Below the pieces are notes generated by a model, which did no database searches, was not told the origin of the DNA, and worked only from the letters and a program-made list of their open reading frames with translations. The position numbers were made by a program, and so were the translations under genes. 64,000 bases of DNA from SAR86 cluster bacterium AG-422-O05 (GTDB taxonomy: Bacteria; Pseudomonadota; Gammaproteobacteria; Magnimaribacterales; D2472), in NCBI GenBank assembly GCA_003213495.1, contig QCMW01000001.1:496001-560000 (forward strand), given 5' to 3'. Every line of letters starts with the position of its first letter. Position 1 is the stretch's first letter. Positions 51,263 through 60,617 of this stretch are shown one piece after another.

Positions 51263-52160
51263 TAATTTACTATCAATAAATGATTTATCTAAAAAAGAGA
51301 TATTAGAACTTATTGAATTCGCAAATAATTTTTTTAACGATGAGGGTAGTTTTAGAAGAGAAAGTTTATTTCCTGATAAAACTATAGCTAATGTTTTTTG
51401 TGAGCCAAGCACTAGAACTAAATCTTCGTTTGCAATAGCTGCAAAAAATTTAGGATGTTCTGTAATAGACTTCAATATTGAGAATTCTTCTGTGCAAAAA
51501 GGAGAATCAATTTACGAGACTATTGATGCACTTAACTTAATGGGAGTAGATTTATGTGTTCTCAGACATCCTGAATCTATTATTCGAGAATTGGCAGAAA
51601 CATTACCAGAAATGGTATTTGTAAATGCAGGAGAAGGATCTATTTCTCATCCGACACAAGCTCTTTTAGATTTAAAAACAATAATTGATCATAAGGATAA
51701 GTTAGATGACTTAAATATTGTAATCATTGGAGACCTTGATCATTCAAGAGTTACTTCATCTTTTGTAGAGGGCATCTCAAACTTTGATATAGGTTCTTTA
51801 ACATTTTGTGGACATCCTGAAATGTGTACAAAATACAGAGATCCAAAAATAGGCAGATACGAAGCTGACATGGCAACAGCATTGCAAGATGCTGATGTTG
51901 TTATGACATTAAGAATTCAATACGAAAGATTCGAGAAGGAATTAAATTTAGATTTAGAAACTTATAAAAGCGAATATCAACTTTCGTCAGAAAAACTTGA
52001 GAATGCTAAAGGGGATGCAATAATTATGCATCCAGGGCCTGTAAATTATATAGAAATCACCGAGGCTGTGTATGACTCAGAAAATTCTGTTATAAGACAG
52101 CAAATTGCTAATGGTGTCGCAATAAGAATGGCAGTTTTATCGAGATTTTTGGGCAGTTAA
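51255..52160 (+). CDS. pyrB: Aspartate carbamoyltransferase catalytic subunit
   Basis: A 301-residue enzyme that condenses carbamoyl phosphate with aspartate in pyrimidine synthesis. It has the 'CEPSTRTKSSFAIAAKNLG' carbamoyl-phosphate motif (near residue 51), 'HPTQALLD' (near residue 130) and 'MHPGPVN' (near residue 257). It overlaps the RidA gene by 8 bases. No pyrI regulatory subunit follows. Its 3' end overlaps the convergent ribE end by 24 bases, a long overlap but both frames look complete. Confidence 0.95.
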   Translation: MANNLLSINDLSKKEILELIEFANNFFNDEGSFRRESLFPDKTIANVFCEPSTRTKSSFAIAAKNLGCSVIDFNIENSSVQKGESIYETIDALNLMGVDLCVLRHPESIIRELAETLPEMVFVNAGEGSISHPTQALLDLKTIIDHKDKLDDLNIVIIGDLDHSRVTSSFVEGISNFDIGSLTFCGHPEMCTKYRDPKIGRYEADMATALQDADVVMTLRIQYERFEKELNLDLETYKSEYQLSSEKLENAKGDAIIMHPGPVNYIEITEAVYDSENSVIRQQIANGVAIRMAVLSRFLGS

Positions 52161-52751
52161 GTAGTTTTTTACAGTCTCAACAATTGCTATGGTATTTTGA
52201 TCAATTTCTATATTAACATGATCGCCTTTAACCATGTTTTTAAGATTTGTGATTGATAGCGTCTCTGGAATTAGGTGTAAATTAAAAGAATTATTTTTTA
52301 CTTTTCCAATAGTTAAACTACAACCATTTACCCCAATATAGCCCTTCTCAAGAATATATTGCTTAAATTTTTTTGGGAAACCAATAATAAAATCTTTAGT
52401 ATTTTCTTTAGAAATAATTTCTTTAACCTTTCCAGTAAAATGTATATGTCCAGACATTAAATGACCTCCAATCTCAGTCGAGGCTGTTATCGATCTTTCA
52501 AGATTAACAAGAGAATTTTTTTTAAGTAATTTTAAGTTCGTTCTCGCAAGAGTTTCGTCAATTACATCAAACTTCAATTTTGTTTTTCCAGTATCTAAAG
52601 ATGTTAAGCAAACCCCATCCACTGAAACGCTAGCTCCTTTTTTAAGTCGAGTATTAAAATTGTTGGGAGGTATTATCTCAATTGAAACACAGTCTTTTTT
52701 AGATGTAACCTTAGAAACTTTGCCAGTACCCTTAACTATTCCAGAAAACAT
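52137..52751 (-). CDS. ribE: Riboflavin synthase alpha subunit
   Basis: A 204-residue enzyme that converts two lumazine molecules to riboflavin. It has two tandem lumazine-binding half-repeats, the first beginning 'MFSGIVKGTGKV' and 'GASVSVDGVCLTS', the second with 'KGYIGVNGCSLTI' near residue 135 and 'NLHLIPETLSIT'. Each half carries the conserved Ser/Thr and Cys. It is directly downstream of pyrE with no gap. Confidence 0.95.
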   Translation of the reverse strand: MFSGIVKGTGKVSKVTSKKDCVSIEIIPPNNFNTRLKKGASVSVDGVCLTSLDTGKTKLKFDVIDETLARTNLKLLKKNSLVNLERSITASTEIGGHLMSGHIHFTGKVKEIISKENTKDFIIGFPKKFKQYILEKGYIGVNGCSLTIGKVKNNSFNLHLIPETLSITNLKNMVKGDHVNIEIDQNTIAIVETVKNYLTAQKSR

Positions 52752-53390
52752 TTATGCTCCCCATTCTTCTCTATATTTATTTAAATTTGGCAAGAATTCT
52801 GAATACGTCAAATCATTTGCAACAAAGTTTATCAAAGTATCAAGATTTACAATGGATTCAACTTTTATATTAAATTCAGTACTCAGTTCTGAGCTAGATG
52901 ACATCTCTGAATTGCCTTTTTCTTGTCTATCAAGGCCAACTATAAAACATGCTGGAGAGGCATCTAAATTTAATATTGTTTCAATTGACTCTCTGCCAGC
53001 AGTACCTGCAGATAACACATCATCTATTATTAATACATTTCCATTGGGTTTAGCTCCAATGATATTGCCACCTTCGCCATGGTCTTTTTCCTCTTTTCGG
53101 TTAAACGCAAGAGGGTAATCATTTCCCTGTTCGCTAAAAAGAGTTGCAACAATTGATCCTAGAAATATTCCTTTATATGCAGGACCATAAATACAGTCAA
53201 AATTTAAATTTTTATCCTCGATTGCATCTACATAACATTTTGCAAGTTCATATAAGCTGCATGAGCTAAGCATATTGGCAGCATTAAAAAAATAAGGACT
53301 TGAGCGGCCAGACTTTAATGTAAATTCTCCAAATTGAAGCGATTTTGATTTGATTGCTAATTTTAAGAATGATTCTTGATAATCTTTCAC
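52752..53390 (-). CDS. pyrE: Orotate phosphoribosyltransferase
   Basis: A 212-residue enzyme that joins orotate with PRPP to give OMP. The PRPP-binding motif 'VLIIDDVLSAGTA' is near residue 118 and 'FTLKSGRSSPYFFN' near residue 22 binds orotate. It lies directly after rph, the rph-pyrE order of E. coli, where rph translation controls pyrE attenuation; no attenuator is visible here because the genes abut. pyrB is nearby on the opposite strand. Confidence 0.96.
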   Translation of the reverse strand: MKDYQESFLKLAIKSKSLQFGEFTLKSGRSSPYFFNAANMLSSCSLYELAKCYVDAIEDKNLNFDCIYGPAYKGIFLGSIVATLFSEQGNDYPLAFNRKEEKDHGEGGNIIGAKPNGNVLIIDDVLSAGTAGRESIETILNLDASPACFIVGLDRQEKGNSEMSSSSELSTEFNIKVESIVNLDTLINFVANDLTYSEFLPNLNKYREEWGA

Positions 53391-54095
53391 TTATTCTATA
53401 CAGGCTTTTTGTTTTTCAATTAATTCTGCAATTGCTGAACTCCCTAATTTAAGCATATCATTAAGTTCATTTTTTGAAAAAGGCACATCTTCAGCAGTTC
53501 CTTGAATTTCAATTAACTCGTCTTTATCGTTCATCACAATATTTAAATCAGTATCTGCTGAACTATCTTCTGAGTAATCTAAATCAAGTAGAACATTGTT
53601 ATCTTTTACTCCAAGTGATACTGCTGCAACATAAGATTTAATTGCTCTTTTATCATCATGATGATTATTAATAGCTGAAAATAATGCCACACATCCACCT
53701 GTTATAGCAGCTGTTCTTGTGCCACCGTCTGCTTGAATTACATCACAATCTATATTTATAGTTTTACCTTTAAGATATTTAAGATTTACTGCTTGACGAA
53801 GCGACCTACCAATTAATCTTTGAATTTCTTGAGTTCTGCCACTCTGCTTTCCTCTTGCGGCTTCTCTACTCATTCTTTCATTTGTAGATCTTGGTAACAT
53901 ACCATATTCCGCAGTAACCCAGCCTTCGTCAGAGTTTTTCATCCACCTAGGAACGTTATGCTCAATTGATGCAGTACAAATCACTTTAGTGTTACCAAAC
54001 GAAACCAATACTGAACCTTCAGCATGAATATTAATATTAATTTCTAGTGAGATTTCTCTGAGCTTATTTAGAGGGCGGTCCTGATTTCTTTTCAT
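53391..54095 (-). CDS. rph: Ribonuclease PH
   Basis: A 234-residue phosphorolytic 3'-5' exoribonuclease that trims tRNA 3' ends. It has '[15 protein letters not shown]' (near residue 28), '[17 protein letters not shown]' (near residue 63), '[14 protein letters not shown]' (near residue 90) and '[15 protein letters not shown]' (near residue 113, with the phosphate-site Arg). The C-terminus is complete, unlike the frameshifted K-12 gene. It continues into pyrE without a gap. Confidence 0.96.
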   Translation of the reverse strand: MKRNQDRPLNKLREISLEININIHAEGSVLVSFGNTKVICTASIEHNVPRWMKNSDEGWVTAEYGMLPRSTNERMSREAARGKQSGRTQEIQRLIGRSLRQAVNLKYLKGKTINIDCDVIQADGGTRTAAITGGCVALFSAINNHHDDKRAIKSYVAAVSLGVKDNNVLLDLDYSEDSSADTDLNIVMNDKDELIEIQGTAEDVPFSKNELNDMLKLGSSAIAELIEKQKACIE

Positions 54096-54109
54096 TATAG
54101 TTTTGAACT

Positions 54110-54553
54110 TTAACTAAGCTCATTTTTAACAACATTACTCACCATTCCCATATCAGCAGTTCCAGCCAATGTTGACTTCAGAATTCCCATAACTTTCCCC
54201 ATATCTGCCATAGAACTAGCATTTACCTCTGCGATTGCTTCTTTAACTTTTACCGCCACATCCTCTTCACTAAGTTGTTCTGGCTTATATTTTGAAAGAA
54301 CGTCTACCTCACTTTGTTCGTTGTCAGCAAGATCATCTCTACCACCATCTCTAAACTGTGAAATTGAGTCATTTCTTTGTTTAATCATCTTGTTAATGAT
54401 TTGCACAGCTTTTGCATCGTCAACTTCTTCTTTATTATCTATTTCAAATCTTTGGACTTCGGCCATAAACAACCTTAGCGTATCTCGAACAAAATTATCT
54501 TTATCAAGCATAGCTTGTTTCAGGTCATTTTTAATATCTGATAAAAGCGCCAA
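54110..54553 (-). CDS. yqeY: GatB/YqeY domain protein
   Basis: A 147-residue YqeY protein of two helical domains related to the tRNA-binding tail of GatB. It begins '[18 protein letters not shown]' and has '[14 protein letters not shown]' (near residue 92) and '[14 protein letters not shown]' (near residue 122), YqeY signatures. It is thought to act on aminoacyl-tRNA or in stress but has no assigned reaction. It follows rpsU by 2 bases, the widespread rpsU-yqeY pair. Confidence 0.92.
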   Translation of the reverse strand: MALLSDIKNDLKQAMLDKDNFVRDTLRLFMAEVQRFEIDNKEEVDDAKAVQIINKMIKQRNDSISQFRDGGRDDLADNEQSEVDVLSKYKPEQLSEEDVAVKVKEAIAEVNASSMADMGKVMGILKSTLAGTADMGMVSNVVKNELS

Positions 54554-54555
54554 AA

Positions 54556-54771
54556 CTATCTAGATCTTTGCCTAGGAAACGAGAATTTTCTATTGGTTTT
54601 TCTTGCTCTTTTTACAGCAGCTGCCATTAGACGCTTTCTTTTCTCAGTTGGCTTTTCATAGAACTCTCTTGCTCTGATTTCAGGAACTATTGCGGCTTTT
54701 TCACAAGCACGTTTGAATTTCCTTAAACCAATATCAAAATGTTCTGTATCTTTTATAATAATTGAAGGCAT
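54556..54771 (-). CDS. rpsU: 30S ribosomal protein S21
   Basis: A 71-residue ribosomal protein, all normal: '[15 protein letters not shown]' near residue 12 and '[11 protein letters not shown]' near residue 42, then an Arg/Lys-rich tail. It lies on the small subunit near the anti-Shine-Dalgarno region. It opens a minus-strand operon rpsU-yqeY-rph-pyrE-ribE and is divergent from tsaD across 50 bases. dnaG and rpoD, its usual neighbours, are absent. Confidence 0.97.
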   Translation of the reverse strand: MPSIIIKDTEHFDIGLRKFKRACEKAAIVPEIRAREFYEKPTEKRKRLMAAAVKRARKTNRKFSFPRQRSR

Positions 54772-54821
54772 AATGTGACGCGTAGTTTAGGCTTTTATTA
54801 ACATTTTTGCAAAACTTTTTT

Positions 54822-55826
54822 ATGAAAACTTTAGGAATTGAGACTTCTTGCGATGAAACAGCAATCGCTATTTACGATTCAGAGAAAGGAATCGTAGGAG
54901 AATCTATTTATAGCCAAATTAATATGCATGCTGAATACGGTGGTGTAGTGCCTGAATTAGCTTCAAGAGATCATTGTTCAAAAATTGTGAAGGTATTAAA
55001 AAATGCGCTTGGAGATCATCCATTAGATAGTATAGATCAAATTGCTTATACCTCAGGACCAGGTCTTTTAGGAGCACTTCTAATTGGTGAAAGTTTTGCT
55101 CAAGGGCTTTCGGAAGCGCTTGATATTCCCTTGATACCAATTAATCATCTTGAGGGACATTTAATGTCACCAATGATGGAGTTTCCAGAGATTAAAATGC
55201 CTTTTATCTGTTTATTAGTATCCGGTGGACATAGCATGATTGTTGATGTTAAAGAAAAGGGCGATTATTCCATACTTGGCCAATCGCAAGATGATGCTGT
55301 TGGAGAGGCATTCGATAAAGTAGCAAAATTATTAGATTTACCATATCCGGGAGGACCACATATTGAAAAACTTGCCTTAGAAGGAGATGAAAATGCTTAT
55401 GACTTTCCAAGACCTATGCTTCATAGTGATACACTTGATATGAGTTTAAGCGGTCTAAAAACCTCAGTTTTATATACTGTTCAAAAGATATCTAATCTGG
55501 ATCAATCTACTAAAGCGAATATAGCTGCATCATTTCAAAAAGCAGTTACAGATGTTTTAGTTGCTAAAATACAAAAGACAGTTAATGAAACAAATAGAAA
55601 CGAAGTGATAATAGCTGGAGGAGTTGCAGCTAATAAATATATAAGAACTAAATTTAAGGATCTTGAGGCAAAGATAGGCATAAAAGTTTATTATCCAGAC
55701 CTTAAATACTGTGGTGATAATGCTGCTATGATTGCTTTTGTGGGATCAATGATGAAACCAAGTAAGCAGGATTATAAAATATCTTCGGCAAGAGCTAGAT
55801 GGCCATTAAATGAGTTAGGAAAATGA
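54822..55826 (+). CDS. tsaD: tRNA threonylcarbamoyladenosine synthesis protein TsaD
   Basis: A 334-residue ASKHA-fold protein that adds the threonylcarbamoyl group to A37 of ANN-decoding tRNAs. It begins 'MKTLGIETSCDETAIA' and has the metal-binding 'NHLEGHL' (near residue 109) and 'SGGHSM' (near residue 135). The track start at 54807 is a TTG; the ATG at 54822 matches the family. It opens the plus-strand tsaD-folB-folK operon. Confidence 0.96.
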   Translation: MKTLGIETSCDETAIAIYDSEKGIVGESIYSQINMHAEYGGVVPELASRDHCSKIVKVLKNALGDHPLDSIDQIAYTSGPGLLGALLIGESFAQGLSEALDIPLIPINHLEGHLMSPMMEFPEIKMPFICLLVSGGHSMIVDVKEKGDYSILGQSQDDAVGEAFDKVAKLLDLPYPGGPHIEKLALEGDENAYDFPRPMLHSDTLDMSLSGLKTSVLYTVQKISNLDQSTKANIAASFQKAVTDVLVAKIQKTVNETNRNEVIIAGGVAANKYIRTKFKDLEAKIGIKVYYPDLKYCGDNAAMIAFVGSMMKPSKQDYKISSARARWPLNELGK

Positions 55827-56170
55827 AAGACATTATTTATATAGAAGATTTAAGAGTAAAAACAATCATAGGAATATTCGATTGGGAGCGAGAGACCAAA
55901 CAAGAGGTTAGTATAGATATTGAATTTCTTTTTGATTGCAAGAAAGCCGCTAAAAATGATTCAATAGAAGATACTCTGGATTATAAAAAAATTTGTAAAG
56001 CAGTAATAAAGTATGTTGAAGAATCCTCCTTTCAACTGCAAGAATCACTTATAGAAGGGATAGCAGATTTAATCAAAACAAACTTTGAAGTCGAATCCGT
56101 AAAATTAAGAATTTCAAAACCTGGCGCTTTAAGAGGCGCTAAAGATGTTGGAATTAAAATCGAAAGGTAA
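55823..56170 (+). CDS. folB: Dihydroneopterin aldolase
   Basis: A 115-residue enzyme in folate synthesis that cleaves dihydroneopterin. It has the family N-terminus 'IYIEDLRVKTIIGIFDWER', and the 'DYKKICKAV' segment and C-terminal 'KPGALRGAKDVGI' with its catalytic Lys. It overlaps tsaD by 4 bases (ATGA) and shares one base with folK (TAATG). Confidence 0.94.
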   Translation: MKDIIYIEDLRVKTIIGIFDWERETKQEVSIDIEFLFDCKKAAKNDSIEDTLDYKKICKAVIKYVEESSFQLQESLIEGIADLIKTNFEVESVKLRISKPGALRGAKDVGIKIER

Positions 56171-56544
56171 TGAAATATTTTTTGTCAATTGGTAGTAACA
56201 TTGAAGCAACCAAGAATATTGATTCTGCTATAAAAGAACTAGACCTTATTTTTTCCAATATTAATAAATCTTCTACATACCAAACAAAGGCAGTTGGATT
56301 TGAAGGAGATGACTTTCTAAATTTAGTGGTCTCAGGTGACAGCTCACTCAACTTTGATGAATTAAACCTAAAATTAAAAAAAATTGAAGATATGACGGGA
56401 AGGAATAGAAATGCACCAAAATTTAGCGCAAGAACTTTAGATATAGACATTGTTTTACAAGTTGATGATGATGAAATAATTTTCGAGAGCGATGAAATTG
56501 AAAAATATGATTTTGTATCAAATCCACTAAAGGAATTGTTGTGA
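56170..56544 (+). CDS. folK: HPPK (6-hydroxymethyl-dihydropterin pyrophosphokinase), short form
   Basis: A 124-residue pyrophosphokinase of folate synthesis. It has the opening 'YFLSIGSNIEATKNI', 'YQTKAVGFEGDDFLNLV' (near residue 37) and the catalytic 'RTLDIDIVL' (near residue 89, two metal-binding Asp). It is shorter than typical HPPK (about 160 aa): the usual 'PHPRL..R.FVL.PL' end is reduced to 'DFVSNPLKELL'. The active-site residues are present, so I expect function, but the pterin-binding end is modified. The end overlaps the convergent gene by 18 bases. Confidence 0.85.
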   Translation: MKYFLSIGSNIEATKNIDSAIKELDLIFSNINKSSTYQTKAVGFEGDDFLNLVVSGDSSLNFDELNLKLKKIEDMTGRNRNAPKFSARTLDIDIVLQVDDDEIIFESDEIEKYDFVSNPLKELL

Positions 56545-57012
56545 ACTATATTTTTTATAGATCTCTTTGAGGAATTTAGTTTCTTCATCTCTAACTTTAA
56601 AAGAAAATCCAGAACTTCTAAATAAACCCTTAGGCACTCTAAACTTAGAAACAATAGGCTCCTTATTCATATTTTCAGTAGATGTGGCAAGGATGCACTT
56701 GTCTCTTGAATAAAAATATTCCCACCATTTATCCATTGTCCAGTTTTCTTTACTAAGTAAAAATCTATTTCTTTTATGCCTAGGAAATATATGGCTTCTG
56801 TTTATACCCATTCCAGATTTATACTTAAAGTCGTATTTCTTAAATCTTATCAAGGCATCTTTGGTTATCCCAACAACACGCCATCCATTAGGGGCCATTC
56901 CAAAAAGAGCACCTAGCATTTTATTTTTTATTGAGTAGGGTACTTCCATTTTTTGAATTTGTAAGAAAGCTTTAAACATTTTATTTTTAATTTGTTTTTG
57001 CTCTATATTCAC
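56527..57012 (-). CDS. Hypothetical protein, unknown function
   Basis: A 161-residue, basic protein that I cannot name. The centre has 'GMGINRSHIFPRHKRNRF' and the following part 'WEYFYSRDKCILATSTENM', then 'FRSSGFSFKVRDEE'. The His/Arg-rich stretch faintly recalls HNH-type or phage proteins, but the HNH pattern is not complete. No signal peptide or membrane helix is seen. It lies 11 bases after the aminoglycoside-phosphotransferase-like gene on the same strand and converges on folK. Confidence 0.55.
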   Translation of the reverse strand: MNIEQKQIKNKMFKAFLQIQKMEVPYSIKNKMLGALFGMAPNGWRVVGITKDALIRFKKYDFKYKSGMGINRSHIFPRHKRNRFLLSKENWTMDKWWEYFYSRDKCILATSTENMNKEPIVSKFRVPKGLFRSSGFSFKVRDEETKFLKEIYKKYSSQQFL

Positions 57013-57023
57013 TTTATGGTGTA

Positions 57024-58085
57024 TTAAAAATTCTTTTCAATTGTTGACCATGCAGCCTCTGAAAGAGGGTAAACAGTCATTCCTCTTTCTTCAGCATGTT
57101 TGCTAGCTGCAGTTCCATCTCTAACTCTTCCAAGTATGCCTTGACAAATAGCAGCAATTTTAAACATATTAAATGCCATATAGAACTCCCAATTAGCTGA
57201 AAGGTCTTTGCCGGTGCTTTCAGAATACATATCTCTGTATTCTTGTTCATTAGGCACTCCTAGTTCTTTTAATTTTGCATGATCATAATATGCTTCTTGT
57301 GTTCTCCATGTCAGACAGTGATAACTAAAATCAGCAATTGGATGACCCAATGTTGAAAGTTCCCAATCCAGCACTCCCATCACTTTATTATCTTTTAGAA
57401 TCATATTATCTAAACGATAATCTCCATGTACGATAGTAGTTTCATCATCATCAGGAATATTTTGAGGCAGCCATTCAATAAGGTTATTCATGGCTTCAAT
57501 GTTGTCAGTTTCTGATGCTCGATATTGTTTTGACCATCTAGCGACCTGTCTTGCAACATAGTTTCCAGGTTTTCCGTAATCTTCCAGCCCAATCTTTTTA
57601 TAATCAACGTTATGCAGTTTGACTAACGTATCATTTTTATTTTTGTAAATTTGAATCCTATCTTCTTTTGAGACTGATGGAATCATTGGATCCCAAAAAA
57701 GGTCCCCATCCAAAAAATCCATAACAAAAAAAGTTGTTCCTGCTATATCTTGATCTTCACATAATCCATAAGTTTTTGGTACGGCAACATCTGTTTCATA
57801 CAAAGCGGTAATAACTTTATATTCTCTATCTACAGCATGGGCAGATGGAAGAAGTTTCCCAGGGGGTTTTCTTCTGAGAACAAGATTTATCTTATCTGTA
57901 ATAATTTTATATGTTGGATTTGATTGGCCGCCCTTGAACTGTTCAATTGCATTTATTTTTCCAGCGTCTGGTACATGTGCATCAATCCATGGTTGTAATT
58001 TTGTAGCATCAATTTTAAGACTTTCATCGACTTCTTTAGTTCCAGAGTACTTAGCATCATCAAGAACTTTGCTTGAATCAGTCAT
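57024..58085 (-). CDS. APH-family phosphotransferase (ACAD10-like)
   Basis: A 353-residue kinase-fold protein of the aminoglycoside phosphotransferase/ACAD10 group. It has 'KINLVLRRKPPGKLLPSAH' (near residue 65, ATP-loop Lys), 'IVHGDYRLDNMIL' (near residue 218, catalytic loop with Asp) and 'GVLDWELSTLGHPIADF' (near residue 238). Homologues act with acyl-CoA dehydrogenases in fatty-acid or hydroxy-acid catabolism. Resistance to aminoglycosides is not implied. It overlaps the SDR gene by 4 bases (ATGA). Confidence 0.87.
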   Translation of the reverse strand: MTDSSKVLDDAKYSGTKEVDESLKIDATKLQPWIDAHVPDAGKINAIEQFKGGQSNPTYKIITDKINLVLRRKPPGKLLPSAHAVDREYKVITALYETDVAVPKTYGLCEDQDIAGTTFFVMDFLDGDLFWDPMIPSVSKEDRIQIYKNKNDTLVKLHNVDYKKIGLEDYGKPGNYVARQVARWSKQYRASETDNIEAMNNLIEWLPQNIPDDDETTIVHGDYRLDNMILKDNKVMGVLDWELSTLGHPIADFSYHCLTWRTQEAYYDHAKLKELGVPNEQEYRDMYSESTGKDLSANWEFYMAFNMFKIAAICQGILGRVRDGTAASKHAEERGMTVYPLSEAAWSTIEKNF

Positions 58086-58807
58086 AAAGATCTTCCTCCA
58101 TCCACTCTGATTATTTGGCCGGTAATATACTCGGAGTGAGCAAGAAATTTAACTGTTTCTGCAATATCTTTTTCTGAACCCATTCGTTTTAGGGGAATAT
58201 TTTCTATGACTTTGTTTTTTTGTTCATCAGTCCAAGTTACATCAGGTGGTTCCAGCATAGCTCCAGGAGCAACAGCATTTACTTTAATATCAGGTGCTAA
58301 TTCTCTTGCAAGACCTTTGGTGATCGCCTCAAGGCCTGCTTTTGCAGCTGAGTATATAGAATAATTAGGAACACCTTTTGTTAAATTAGTATCAGTAATA
58401 TTGATAATCGAACCCTTAGAAAGCTTTAATTTATCTTTAAGACCTTGTATTAGAAATAAAGGCCCTTTTAAGTTACTACCAATTAATTTATTCCAATGAT
58501 CCTCTGAAACTTCCTCAATAGGAGTAGGGTAAAAAGTAGAAGCATTATTCACAAGTATATCTATAGAGGGGAACATCTCCTCAACTTCACTCAATATTCT
58601 TTTCACATCATCAGCAATATCTAAATTTCCTTGCACAATTTTTGCCGTATCTGGATTTTTTGAATTAATTTGTGCTGCCAGCTCATCAGCTTCCTGTTTA
58701 GAAGAATTGTAGTGAATAATTATATTCCAGCCTGAATCGCTAAAAGTAAGCGCAATATCTTTACCAATTCTTTTTGCTGCGCCTGTTATAAATATAGTTT
58801 TATTCAT
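58082..58807 (-). CDS. SDR, probable pteridine reductase (PTR1/FolM-like)
   Basis: A 241-residue SDR with 'TGAAKRIGKDIALTF' near the N-terminus (the variant 'GAxxRIG' used by pteridine reductases), 'NNASTFYPTPI' (near residue 88), the 'YSAAKAGLE' catalytic Tyr-Lys pair (near residue 152) and 'APGAMLEP'. These match PTR1/FolM, which reduce dihydropterin or dihydrofolate. It could back up FolA or serve another pterin cofactor. It overlaps cca by 4 bases, and folate genes are close on both sides. Confidence 0.82.
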   Translation of the reverse strand: MNKTIFITGAAKRIGKDIALTFSDSGWNIIIHYNSSKQEADELAAQINSKNPDTAKIVQGNLDIADDVKRILSEVEEMFPSIDILVNNASTFYPTPIEEVSEDHWNKLIGSNLKGPLFLIQGLKDKLKLSKGSIINITDTNLTKGVPNYSIYSAAKAGLEAITKGLARELAPDIKVNAVAPGAMLEPPDVTWTDEQKNKVIENIPLKRMGSEKDIAETVKFLAHSEYITGQIIRVDGGRSL

Positions 58808-59820
58808 TTACATTTATTAATAATTGTTCTGTATATTTTAGTCTTTTCTTCTTCAATTTTCTCATTAGAGTACTGAGAAAGTTGTGCGAAGTCAGTATTT
58901 TGCAATTCATTAACAAGCTTAAGTATAAAATTTTTGTTTGCTGCAATATTAGGAAGAGTGCAGAGCAAAGTTATGAGATTAGAATCTCTTGTAAAGTTAA
59001 TTTTTTTAGCAATATTAATTGTATTTTCATCATCAGTTTCAGACATCTTTGATATATTTTCTAGCAACGATGATGCGTTCTTATATTCGTTAGGAATAGG
59101 TAAATTTTTGCCTAAACTAAAGTTATTATTTATCTGAAGTTCTGACCACCTAACAAGACAATTTTTGTGAGTATCGCATTGATATATTTCAAGATTAGAG
59201 AAATATGGTTCTTTTAAATTAAAAGAAATAATTTTTTCAAAATAATTATTAGGATTTGAACTATTTATAGCCCTCATTGTTTCTGCCCAAACTCTATCAG
59301 GGGATAGGTCTGCAATTTCACCAGAATTTACAATTTCAACAATACAATTTCGAGAAGATTCATCAAGATTGAAATCTTTTAGATGATCATAGGTATAAAA
59401 TCTGGCTAATCTTATTGCTCTGAGAGGGTCTTCATAAAAAGCTTCTGTAACGTGTTTAAATAGTTTATTTTTTAGATCATTCTGACCTCCGAAAGGATCA
59501 ATAATATGCCCAGACTCATCTTGCGCCATTGCATTAATAGTAAAGTCTCTTCTAGATAAGTCATCTTCAAGCGTCACATCATCACCATAATAAAATGTGA
59601 AACCTTTGTAGCCAGTTCCTGACTTTTTCTCAGTCCTTGCTAATGCATATTCTTCATTTGTTTCAGGATGTAAAAATACTGGAAAGTTTTTACCAATTGG
59701 TTTAAATCCTTTTGAGATCATTTCGTCCGGAGAAGAGCCCACTACAACCCAGTCGGTATCGGTTGCTTTTATGCCTAATAAAGAATCTCTTACAGCGCCA
59801 CCAACTTTATAAATATTCAT
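58804..59820 (-). CDS. cca: CCA-adding tRNA nucleotidyltransferase
   Basis: A 338-residue class II nucleotidyltransferase that adds or repairs CCA on tRNA ends. It has 'VGGAVRDSLLG' (residues 7-17), 'DTDWVVVG' with metal-binding acids (near residue 22), 'RRDFTINAMAQD' (near residue 108) and 'DPLRAIRLARFY' (near residue 141). It is shorter than the E. coli enzyme (412 aa), and I see no C-terminal HD phosphohydrolase motif, as in other compact Cca. It overlaps apaH and the pteridine-reductase-like gene by 4 bases each. Confidence 0.92.
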   Translation of the reverse strand: MNIYKVGGAVRDSLLGIKATDTDWVVVGSSPDEMISKGFKPIGKNFPVFLHPETNEEYALARTEKKSGTGYKGFTFYYGDDVTLEDDLSRRDFTINAMAQDESGHIIDPFGGQNDLKNKLFKHVTEAFYEDPLRAIRLARFYTYDHLKDFNLDESSRNCIVEIVNSGEIADLSPDRVWAETMRAINSSNPNNYFEKIISFNLKEPYFSNLEIYQCDTHKNCLVRWSELQINNNFSLGKNLPIPNEYKNASSLLENISKMSETDDENTINIAKKINFTRDSNLITLLCTLPNIAANKNFILKLVNELQNTDFAQLSQYSNEKIEEEKTKIYRTIINKCK

Positions 59821-60617
59821 TTTTTACTAACATGAAATAGTTTTTCATCTTCTAATCTTATAGCTGTTAGCTTATTTCCCCAAACACAACCTGTATCTAT
59901 GCCGATTATGTTATCTAAGTTAGTTTTACCATTGAGTGCAGCCCAATGGCCAAAAATAATTTTTTCATTGTCTTTAAGATTGTTTTTAGTTTGTTCAAAC
60001 CAAGGTATATGATTTTTTTCAGGCGTTAGATCTTTCTTCTTTAATTTTAGCGCACCTTTTTTATCTGTGAATCTCATTCTAGTGAAGTAGTTGATAATAA
60101 GCCTTTGCCTTTTATATTTTTCTAGTTCTAGATTCCATAAGCTTGGAGTATCTCCCCACATATTTTCAAAAAGATTATAAGCATCATTTCTGATAGCAGA
60201 CTGAATTTCTTTTGATAGTTGTTGTGCAATTTTAAAATCCCATAAAAAAGGTATGCCCGCATGAGCTATCCAGTAAATGTTGGTTTTAATTTTAATCTTT
60301 AATAACAATGGCAGTCCCTTAAGCCATTTATTAATTTCATCTAGATTATTTGCCTCAAAAATTTGTTTTAGTGACTTATTCCTTTTTTGATGCTCAATCA
60401 AATATAAGAGATAAAAATCATGATTCCCCAAAACAGCTTTGACAGACTCTCTATTTTCAATACAAAAATTTAGAACTTCCAAAGATTTAGGACCTCTGTT
60501 AACGAGATCTCCAGCAAAAATTAATTTATCTTTTTGAGGTTCAAATTTAACTTTAGTACACAGAGCTACTAGTTCATCGTAACATCCTTGAACATCACCA
60601 ATCACATAATGACTCAT
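59817..60617 (-). CDS. apaH: Diadenosine tetraphosphatase (symmetrical)
   Basis: A 266-residue metallophosphatase that splits Ap4A into two ADP. The metal motifs are complete: 'VIGDVQGCYDEL' (residue 5), 'GDLVNRGP' (near residue 36), 'GNHD' (near residue 64) and 'GHWAALNG' (near residue 223). Length is normal. It follows rsmA, sharing a base; apaG, which normally lies between, is missing here. Confidence 0.95.
   Translation of the reverse strand: MSHYVIGDVQGCYDELVALCTKVKFEPQKDKLIFAGDLVNRGPKSLEVLNFCIENRESVKAVLGNHDFYLLYLIEHQKRNKSLKQIFEANNLDEINKWLKGLPLLLKIKIKTNIYWIAHAGIPFLWDFKIAQQLSKEIQSAIRNDAYNLFENMWGDTPSLWNLELEKYKRQRLIINYFTRMRFTDKKGALKLKKKDLTPEKNHIPWFEQTKNNLKDNEKIIFGHWAALNGKTNLDNIIGIDTGCVWGNKLTAIRLEDEKLFHVSKK

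Noticed and set aside
57024-58085. Aminoglycoside-resistance gene
   Set aside because: The APH-like sequence is of the ACAD10 type linked to acyl-CoA metabolism, not an antibiotic-modifying enzyme.
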